This document shows, piece by piece, positions 1 through 5,040 of a DNA stretch of 6,387 nucleotides (position 1 is its first letter; each line of letters starts with the position of its first letter). Source of the DNA: an uncultured Porphyromonadaceae bacterium. Its GTDB lineage: Bacteria > Bacteroidota > Bacteroidia > Bacteroidales > Muribaculaceae. A program made the translations under genes and the position numbers. The notes beneath the pieces were generated by a model, which saw nothing but the letters and a program-made list of their open reading frames with translations, did no database searches and was not told the origin of the DNA. Where the stretch lies: positions 1 to 6,387 of the forward strand of contig CAMWMW010000109.1 of NCBI GenBank assembly GCA_947175455.1, in the 5' to 3' direction.

Positions 1-506
1 CTATAGATTTTGTAGATATCGCACCTGTTCAGCCCATGCATCTGGCGCAAACCGAGAGATATTTCTGCGAAGATGCTGAAAAATGGGTACGGCTTGCAGA
101 AGAAAAATATGACTGCATCCTTTCTTCCTCTACAATCCAGTGGTTCGCCAACATCCCGGAGTTTATAAACAGCTGCAGCCGGTTATTGCGACCCGGAGGG
201 GTGATTCTCGTGTCAAGTTTCACTCAGGGCAATCTCGGAGAACTTGACTCTTTGCGCCCCTCCCCCATCCATTATCATTCTCCTGAAGAATACAGGAAAT
301 GGTTTGAAAGAAACTTCGATGACACAGCTGTCCTGACGGAAGAAATAACACTCCGCTTCTCTTCTCCCCGGGAACTGATGATGCATCTTAAACACACAGG
401 CGTGGGCGGCTCCGCGCCATCGCCCGGAATATCGCCGTCTGTGCTTCGTGCAATAGACAGGATAACATACCGCCCGGTCTATATTTCCGCTACAAAAGGG
501 GAATGA
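1..506 (+). CDS. bioC: Malonyl-[ACP] O-methyltransferase BioC, 3' part (5' end outside window)
   Basis: BioC is a cytoplasmic SAM-dependent enzyme that methylates the free carboxyl of malonyl-ACP, so that the fatty-acid synthesis machinery can build the pimeloyl chain of biotin. The frame is open from base 3 to the TGA at 504-506, giving 167 visible residues; family members are roughly 250-270 residues, so about a third is missing, including the glycine-rich SAM-binding motif I. The ATG at 36 is an internal methionine, not the start. Visible family signatures are the class I methyltransferase strand DCILSSSTIQWF, then LLRPGGVILVSSFTQGNLGEL, then a C-terminal half with SPREL and LKHTGVGG and the ending RPVYISATKGE, which parallels E. 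coli BioC (WSNLAVQW, VVRPKG, FTTLVQGSLPEL, LKGIGA). A biotin operon would be expected to the left. No intrinsic terminator with a U-tract follows the stop. The BioC subfamily call rests on the IQWF and TQGNLGEL segments; a generic methyltransferase is the alternative. Confidence 0.88.
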   Translation, partial: IDFVDIAPVQPMHLAQTERYFCEDAEKWVRLAEEKYDCILSSSTIQWFANIPEFINSCSRLLRPGGVILVSSFTQGNLGELDSLRPSPIHYHSPEEYRKWFERNFDDTAVLTEEITLRFSSPRELMMHLKHTGVGGSAPSPGISPSVLRAIDRITYRPVYISATKGE

Positions 507-570
507 TACTTTGGAAATCCGTTTCACAGGACATTCATGAAGTGCATCCCCATGAGCGTGTTCCTTAAAA

Positions 571-602
571 TTTGAATACTTGCTCAATATTTTATATATT
601 TG
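571..602 (+). promoter_or_regulatory. Putative Bacteroidetes-type promoter of rmlA
   Basis: TATATTTG at 595-602 fits the Bacteroidetes -7 consensus TAnnTTTG exactly, and TTTG at 571-574 fits the -33 element, with 20 bases between them, close to the known spacing. Transcription would begin around 607-612, leaving a leader of about 55-60 bases before the rmlA ATG at 667. The position in the 160-base gap after bioC suggests rmlA-xylB starts its own transcript rather than reading through from bioC. This is a motif match only; AT-rich DNA can produce such boxes by chance. Confidence 0.6.
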
Positions 603-616
603 CATAATCAACACAT

Positions 617-648
617 ACAGGTCCGGGACTTGATGATCCGAGACCTGT
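617..648 (+). promoter_or_regulatory. Stem-loop in the rmlA 5' leader
   Basis: Bases 617-623 (ACAGGTC) pair with 642-648 (GACCTGT). After a single bulged A at 641, bases 624-627 pair with 637-640 through three Watson-Crick pairs and one G-U. This gives about 11 pairs around a 9-base loop. It lies entirely between the predicted promoter and the start codon and ends 18 bases before the ATG. No T-tract follows (next bases CAAAATTTACAG), so it does not look like an intrinsic terminator. It could affect translation or stability of the rmlA message, but no known riboswitch class is recognised. Confidence 0.4.
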
Positions 649-666
649 CAAAATTTACAGTTGCCT

Positions 667-1572
667 ATGAAAGGAATAGTTCTTGCCGGAGGTTCCGGCA
701 CCCGTTTATACCCGATTACGAAGGGGGTAAGCAAGCAATTGCTGCCCATCTATGACAAACCCATGGTCTACTACCCCATTTCCACACTCATGATGGCTGG
801 AATAAGGGATATCCTGATTATATCCACACCTCAGGATCTTCCGGGATTTAAGCGTCTTCTCGGTGACGGCTCCGATTTCGGAGTGCGTCTCGAATACGCG
901 GAACAGCCGTCTCCCGACGGTCTCGCACAGGCTTTCATCATCGGCAGGGACTTTATCGGAGACGACAGCGCCTGTCTCGTTCTGGGTGACAATATATTCC
1001 ATGGTGCGGGATTCTCCTCCATTCTCAAAGAGGCTGTTGCCACAGCCGACAAGAACGGCGAGGCTACAGTGTTCGGATACTGGGTGGATGATCCCGAGCG
1101 ATATGGTGTGGCGGAATTCGACAAAGAAGGTAACTGTCTCTCCATCGAGGAGAAACCCGCCTGCCCTAAAAGCAACTATGCGGTCGTCGGTCTCTATTTC
1201 TACCCTAACAAGGTTGTCGACATAGCCGCAGAAATCAAACCGTCGGCTCGCGGTGAGCTTGAGATAACCACTGTAAACCAGGAGTTCCTAAACGCAGGAA
1301 AACTCAAGGTAAAAACTCTTCCCAGAGGCTTCGCCTGGCTCGACACCGGCACTCATGACTCACTTGCGGAGGCTTCCATATATGTCGAGGTTCTTGAAAA
1401 AAGACAAGGATTGAAAATCGGATGTCTTGAAGGAATCGCCTATCGCCAGGGATGGATTTCGGCTGAACGACTCAAAGAAGTCGCGGCTCCTATGGCAAAA
1501 AACGAATACGGACGCTATCTGCTTAAAGTGGTTGAGGAGATTGACCGGACAGGTTATTCCAATCTTGACTGA
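667..1572 (+). CDS. rmlA: Glucose-1-phosphate thymidylyltransferase RmlA
   Basis: RmlA joins glucose-1-phosphate and dTTP to give dTDP-glucose and pyrophosphate, the first and usually feedback-controlled step of dTDP-L-rhamnose synthesis in the cytoplasm. The 301-residue protein is near the usual 290-300. It opens with the nucleotidyltransferase signature [11 protein letters not shown] at residues 8-18 and [15 protein letters not shown] at 23-37. LGDNIFHG (106-113) carries the metal-binding Asp108, EEKP is at 161-164, GLYFYP at 175-180, and [12 protein letters not shown] (222-233) carries the second metal ligand Asp226. The ATG at 667 is preferred over the in-frame TTG at 661 because MKGIVLAGG is the standard family N-terminus. 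A promoter-like pair and a leader hairpin lie upstream, and xylB starts 41 bases downstream with no terminator or promoter between. The residues are those of the rhamnose-type short enzyme, not the longer UDP-glucose or GlmU families. Confidence 0.96.
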   Translation: MKGIVLAGGSGTRLYPITKGVSKQLLPIYDKPMVYYPISTLMMAGIRDILIISTPQDLPGFKRLLGDGSDFGVRLEYAEQPSPDGLAQAFIIGRDFIGDDSACLVLGDNIFHGAGFSSILKEAVATADKNGEATVFGYWVDDPERYGVAEFDKEGNCLSIEEKPACPKSNYAVVGLYFYPNKVVDIAAEIKPSARGELEITTVNQEFLNAGKLKVKTLPRGFAWLDTGTHDSLAEASIYVEVLEKRQGLKIGCLEGIAYRQGWISAERLKEVAAPMAKNEYGRYLLKVVEEIDRTGYSNLD

Positions 1573-1613
1573 CAAGTATAATCAAACAACTTCCAACAAC
1601 AAAACCTATTACC

Positions 1614-3107
1614 ATGTACTTACTCGGATACGACATAGGCACATCATCTGTAAAAGCATCTCTGATTGATTCAGAAACAGGAAATTGCGTGGCTTCGGCA
1701 TCCGCTCCGGATTCCGAAGCTCCGGTCAAATCACTTCGCCCCGGCTGGGCTGAACAGGAGCCCGGCAGCTGGTGGAGGTATCTGAAAGAAGCTACCTTAC
1801 GCCTTCTTTCCAAAGCCGGCATCTCCCCCGCCGACATAAAGGCGATTGGCATATCATATCAGATGCACGGACTTGTATGTATCGACAAAGAGAGAAACGT
1901 GCTCCGCGATGCCATAATCTGGTGCGACTCGCGAGGTGTGGGATATGGCGAGAAAGCGACAGAAGATCTTGGTGAGGAAACCTGCCTCTCTCACCTCCTC
2001 AATCTTCCCGGCAATTTCACAGCGACAAAACTTGCTTGGGTAAAAGAAAATGAACCCGAAATATTCGCCAGGATATATAAAGTCATGCTTCCTGCCGATT
2101 ACATCGCGATGCTCATGACCGGAGAGATATGTACCACTCCGTCCGGACTATCGGAATATATGCTTTGGGATTTCAAGGAAAACACAACGGCTGGCTTCCT
2201 GATGGATTATTTCGGCTACAACCCGGACATCCTGCCGGAAGTGCGCCCATGTTTCTCGGAACAAGGCAGACTCTCGGCGGAGGCTGCCGCTGAACTGGGT
2301 CTCGCGCCGGGAACTCCTGTCACATACCGTGCGGGAGACCAGCCTAACAATGCCGTATCGCTAAACGTCTTTGACCCAGGACAAATAGCGTCAACAGCAG
2401 GCACATCAGGCGTTGTGTACGGAATCAACGGCAAAATCGCCTATGACCCGCAGTCGCGGGTAAACAATTTCGCCCATGTAAACCATTCGGCGGATGCTCC
2501 GCGGATCGGTGTGATGACCTGTATAAACGGCACAGGAATCCTGAACGCATGGCTGCGAAGAAATATCATGCCCGAAGGTACCGGATATGCCTCGATGAAC
2601 GACCTCGCCGCCACGATACCCATAGGCTCTGATGGAGTCTCGATATTGCCTTTCGGCAATGGCGCCGAAAGAGTGTTGCGCAACAGACAGATCGGTTGCA
2701 CAACAGCCGGTGTCGACTTCAACCGACACGACAGAAGACACCTTGTCCGCGCAGCCCAGGAAGGAATAGTTTTCTCTTTCATGTATGGAATAGAGATTAT
2801 GAAAGAGATGGGACTGAACGTAGAGACAATACATGCCGGCAATGCCAACATGTTCCTCAGCGGCGTATTCCGCGACACTCTTGCCAATGTGACCGGTGCC
2901 TCGATAAAGCTTTTCGACACCGATGGAGCCGCCGGCGCTGCCCGTGCCGCCGGAATCGGAGCGGGAATATACGCAGACACCCGCGAGGCATTCGCGGCAT
3001 TGAAACTGATAAGCGAAATCCAGCCTGATCCCAAAGCCTCCAGCGCGACTCTCGATGCATACATGCTTTGGAAAAACCGTCTCGATTCACAGTTGGTCAA
3101 CCGATGA
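1614..3107 (+). CDS. xylB: Xylulokinase, FGGY carbohydrate kinase family
   Basis: Xylulokinase phosphorylates D-xylulose with ATP to D-xylulose-5-phosphate, which enters the pentose phosphate pathway. The 497-residue length fits the family (about 480-500). The N-terminal FGGY domain begins with the phosphate-binding loop YDIGTSSVKASLID (6-19). Substrate-side motifs include QMHG (83-86), IIWCDSRG (101-108) and the FGGY signature region FTATKLAWVKENEP (135-148). The C-terminal ATPase half has AGDQPNNA (240-247), in which Asp242 is in the place of the catalytic base, then STAGTSGVVYG (260-270), the HAGNANMFLSGVFRD nucleotide-binding stretch (407-421) and DGAAGAARAAGIGAGIY (437-453). The pattern closely resembles Bacteroides XylB as I remember it. 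It follows rmlA by 41 bases and probably shares its transcript; the expected partners xylA (isomerase) and a xylose transporter are not in view. The substrate is inferred from family resemblance, and another ketopentose is possible. Confidence 0.88.
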   Translation: MYLLGYDIGTSSVKASLIDSETGNCVASASAPDSEAPVKSLRPGWAEQEPGSWWRYLKEATLRLLSKAGISPADIKAIGISYQMHGLVCIDKERNVLRDAIIWCDSRGVGYGEKATEDLGEETCLSHLLNLPGNFTATKLAWVKENEPEIFARIYKVMLPADYIAMLMTGEICTTPSGLSEYMLWDFKENTTAGFLMDYFGYNPDILPEVRPCFSEQGRLSAEAAAELGLAPGTPVTYRAGDQPNNAVSLNVFDPGQIASTAGTSGVVYGINGKIAYDPQSRVNNFAHVNHSADAPRIGVMTCINGTGILNAWLRRNIMPEGTGYASMNDLAATIPIGSDGVSILPFGNGAERVLRNRQIGCTTAGVDFNRHDRRHLVRAAQEGIVFSFMYGIEIMKEMGLNVETIHAGNANMFLSGVFRDTLANVTGASIKLFDTDGAAGAARAAGIGAGIYADTREAFAALKLISEIQPDPKASSATLDAYMLWKNRLDSQLVNR

Positions 3108-3141
3108 CTCCAGGCTGACTTCCGTTCACATCAAGAACTTG

Positions 3142-3194
3142 TTAAAAGACAGACCGGTTTCGGGATTGAATTCCGAAACCGGTCTGTCTTTTAA
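3142..3194. terminator. Bidirectional intrinsic terminator between convergent xylB and rmlB
   Basis: Bases 3142-3163 and 3173-3194 form a perfect 22-bp inverted repeat around a 9-base loop. The outer arms are TTAAAAG and CTTTTAA and the core is GC-rich (GACAGACCGGTTTCGG), so a transcript from either side ends in a stable stem followed by a short U-run. It begins 34 bases after the xylB stop and lies 46 bases beyond the rmlB stop, the normal place for a shared terminator between converging genes. Confidence 0.88.
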
Positions 3195-3202
3195 TGTACT
3201 CC

Positions 3203-3242
3203 GATTGTCTGTAATAACGAGGCGTTACGCGTACAGACAATC
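3203..3242. repeat. Second inverted repeat, overlapping the rmlB stop codon
   Basis: GATTGTCTGTA at 3203-3213 and its exact complement at 3232-3242 form an 11-bp stem. Inside it TAACG (3215-3219) pairs with CGTTA (3223-3227) around a 3-base loop, giving a two-part hairpin. The outer right arm includes the first two bases of the rmlB stop codon (3241-3243, minus strand). No U-run follows directly on either strand, so by itself it is a poor terminator; it may protect the rmlB mRNA 3' end or assist the neighbouring terminator. Confidence 0.55.
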
Positions 3243-4371
3243 AGCGTTTGCTATACATATCCTCGTAATATCTCTCATAATCGCCGGAGGTGATATTGTC
3301 CATCCATTCCTGATTGTCGAGATACCATTTGACTGTTTTCTCGATTCCCTCTTCAAACTGCAGGGACGGTTCCCACCCAAGTTCTTTCTGAAGCTTGCGG
3401 GAATCGATGGCATAACGCATGTCATGACCCAGACGGTCGGTGACATAAGTGATCAGCTCGTCGCTATATCCTTCCGGGTTGCCGAGAAGACGATCTACAG
3501 TCTTTATGACAACCTTTATTATGTCTATGTTCTTCCATTCGTTGAAACCGCCGATGTTATATGTCTCAGCCACTTTCCCTTTGTGATAGATAAGGTCGAT
3601 GGCTCGTGCGTGATCCTCTACGAACAGCCAGTCGCGCACGTTCTCCCCTTTTCCATACACAGGCAATGGCTTGCGGTGGCGGATATTGTTTATGAAAAGC
3701 GGAATCAGCTTTTCAGGGAACTGATACGGACCGTAATTGTTGGAGCAGTTGGTAACAAGTGTCGGCATTCCGTATGTGTCGTGATATGCACGAACGAAAT
3801 GGTCGCTCGAAGCCTTTGACGCCGAATAGGGAGAATGAGGATTATACTTTGTAGTCTCCAGGAAGAAATCCGTGCCGTAGGCATGATGATGCTCGGAAGA
3901 TGCCGTTGTGCTGAACGGCGATTCAATGCCCTCCGGATTTGTGAGTTCAAGAGCGCCATATACCTCATCCGTCGAGATATGATAAAAAAGCTTCCCTTCG
4001 TATTTTTCCGGCAAGGATTCCCAGTATTCTTTTGCCGCCTGAAGAAGTGCGAGCGTGCCCATCACGTTGGTACGTGCGAAAGTGAAGGGATCCTTTATCG
4101 ACCTGTCCACATGGCTCTCTGCCGCAAGATGGATGATACCTGTGATTCCATTGTCACGGATTATCCTCCTCATCTCTTCCAGATCTGAAATATCACCCTT
4201 TATGAATTTATAATTCGGTTTGTCTTCGATATCCTTGAGATTCGCGAGATTCCCCGCATATGTGAGTTTGTCAAGGTTCACAATCTTATAATCAGGATAT
4301 TTGTTCACGAAAAGGCGCACTACGTGCGAACCGATGAACCCGGCACCGCCGGTAATCAGAATGTTCTTCAT
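3241..4371 (-). CDS. rmlB: dTDP-glucose 4,6-dehydratase RmlB
   Basis: RmlB uses tightly bound NAD+ to convert dTDP-glucose to dTDP-4-keto-6-deoxyglucose, the second step towards dTDP-L-rhamnose and a branch point for other deoxysugars. It is an extended short-chain dehydrogenase/reductase. The Rossmann motif GGAGFIG is at residues 8-14, AAESHVDRS at 83-91, STDEVYG with the catalytic Thr-Asp-Glu (134-136) at 133-139, YSASK with catalytic Tyr182 and Lys186 at 182-186, and NCSNNYGPYQFPEKLIP at 208-224. The 376 residues are somewhat more than the roughly 350-360 of enterobacterial enzymes, partly because of a longer loop with HHH between STDEVYG and YSASK, which I recall as normal in Bacteroidales. 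The ATG at 4371 follows an A-rich stretch and gives the canonical MKNILITGGAGFIG start. It lies 38 bases after rmlC with no promoter between, so the two form an rmlC-rmlB operon. Confidence 0.97.
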   Translation of the reverse strand: MKNILITGGAGFIGSHVVRLFVNKYPDYKIVNLDKLTYAGNLANLKDIEDKPNYKFIKGDISDLEEMRRIIRDNGITGIIHLAAESHVDRSIKDPFTFARTNVMGTLALLQAAKEYWESLPEKYEGKLFYHISTDEVYGALELTNPEGIESPFSTTASSEHHHAYGTDFFLETTKYNPHSPYSASKASSDHFVRAYHDTYGMPTLVTNCSNNYGPYQFPEKLIPLFINNIRHRKPLPVYGKGENVRDWLFVEDHARAIDLIYHKGKVAETYNIGGFNEWKNIDIIKVVIKTVDRLLGNPEGYSDELITYVTDRLGHDMRYAIDSRKLQKELGWEPSLQFEEGIEKTVKWYLDNQEWMDNITSGDYERYYEDMYSKR

Positions 4372-4409
4372 TTTTTTCTTGTTTTTATCTACGTCTACTT
4401 TTATAACAA

Positions 4410-4961
4410 TCAGAACGGGGATACGATCTCTCCCAACCGGGGATGCGCGGAATCTTTTTCCGACAGAATCATGTCTGCCGGCGCTATTTTCCAGTCTATG
4501 CCGAGTGTCTCGTCATTCAGCGAGATTCCTCCGTCGGCATGAGGAGCATAATAATTATCGCATTTGTACTGGAAAACAGCCTCTTCGCTGAGTACCGAAA
4601 ACCCATGCGCGAAACCACGCGGAATAAAGAACTGAACATTGTTCTCTTCCGAAAGCTCGACAGCCACATGCTGACCGAATGTAGGTGAATCGCGGCGCAG
4701 GTCAACAGCCACATCGAGAACTCTTCCCTTTATACATCTCACGAGTTTCGCCTGTGCGAATGGAGGACGCTGGAAATGAAGACCCCTCACGACACCGTAG
4801 CTTGATTTCGACTGATTGTCCTGAACGAATTCAACCGGATATCCTACAGCCTCGTCAAAACATTTTTTACTGTAACTTTCGAAGAAATATCCGCGTGCAT
4901 CGTTAAAGATTCTGGGACGCAATATCAGCAACCCTTCTATTTCAGGTTTTATAATTTCCAT
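4410..4961 (-). CDS. rmlC: dTDP-4-dehydrorhamnose 3,5-epimerase RmlC
   Basis: RmlC is a cupin-fold enzyme, usually a dimer, that epimerises C3 and C5 of dTDP-4-keto-6-deoxyglucose, giving dTDP-4-keto-L-rhamnose, the third step of the pathway. Its 183 residues are the typical length. Signatures are FNDARGYFFESY (19-30), QDNQSKSSYGVVRGLHFQ (47-64) with the catalytic base His62, KLVRCIKGRVLDVAVDLR (72-89), and FFIPRGFAHGFSVLSE (111-126). Tyr132, in QYKCDNYYAP, is in the place of the catalytic acid Tyr, and Lys72 probably contacts substrate. It is the first gene of the rmlC-rmlB unit. The ATG at 4961 lies 19 bases downstream of a perfect -7 box on the minus strand, which implies a short leader. 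The usual fourth gene, rmlD, does not follow rmlB. Confidence 0.96.
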   Translation of the reverse strand: MEIIKPEIEGLLILRPRIFNDARGYFFESYSKKCFDEAVGYPVEFVQDNQSKSSYGVVRGLHFQRPPFAQAKLVRCIKGRVLDVAVDLRRDSPTFGQHVAVELSEENNVQFFIPRGFAHGFSVLSEEAVFQYKCDNYYAPHADGGISLNDETLGIDWKIAPADMILSEKDSAHPRLGEIVSPF

Positions 4962-4980
4962 CTTATTTTCGTTTGAAATG

Positions 4981-4988
4981 CAAATTTA
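4981..4988 (-). promoter_or_regulatory. Putative -7 box for the rmlC-rmlB operon
   Basis: Read on the minus strand these bases are TAAATTTG, an exact match to the Bacteroidetes TAnnTTTG box, ending 19 bases before the rmlC ATG. No TTTG or TTG element is found at the expected distance upstream, so the call rests on the -7 box and position alone. The predicted leader would be only about 12-14 bases. Confidence 0.45.
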
Positions 4989-5000
4989 ATAATTTTTTTG

Positions 5001-5008
5001 TAATTTTG
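5001..5008 (+). promoter_or_regulatory. Putative -7 box for the relA/spoT-family gene
   Basis: TAATTTTG matches the Bacteroidetes TAnnTTTG box exactly and lies 32 bases before the ATG at 5041. The nearest TTTG (4972-4975) is 25 bases upstream, longer than the usual spacing of about 20, so the -33 part is weak. It is 12 bases from the opposite-facing box for rmlC. Confidence 0.45.
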
Positions 5009-5040
5009 TGGATGACATGTTTCTTAAAAGCTTCTTGACT

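Noticed and set aside
503..568. A 21-codon frame whose ATG overlaps the bioC stop (ATGA)
   Set aside because: The overlap would suit translational coupling, but the peptide (MILWKSVSQDIHEVHPHERV...) matches nothing known, including BioD, and is short enough to arise by chance.
213..614. A 133-codon minus-strand frame over the end of bioC and the rmlA promoter gap
   Set aside because: It needs a GTG start, shows no recognisable domain, and mostly mirrors the bioC coding strand.
617..648. Reading the rmlA leader hairpin as the terminator of bioC
   Set aside because: It starts more than 100 bases after the bioC stop, has no following T-run, and lies downstream of the best rmlA promoter match.
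661..666. TTG at 661 as the rmlA start
   Set aside because: It would add only two residues before the canonical MKGIVLAGG start, and ATG is the stronger start codon.
3055..3819. A 254-codon open frame on the plus strand, antisense to rmlB and overlapping the xylB end
   Set aside because: It runs through the bidirectional terminator and the second hairpin, resembles no family I know, and lies opposite a clear RmlB with all motifs. It is a shadow frame.
5017..5040. An upstream in-frame ATG adding eight residues (MFLKSFLT) to the relA/spoT-family protein
   Set aside because: It lies only eight bases after the -7 box, so the message would be almost leaderless; the ATG at 5041 has a normal leader and an A-rich upstream stretch.
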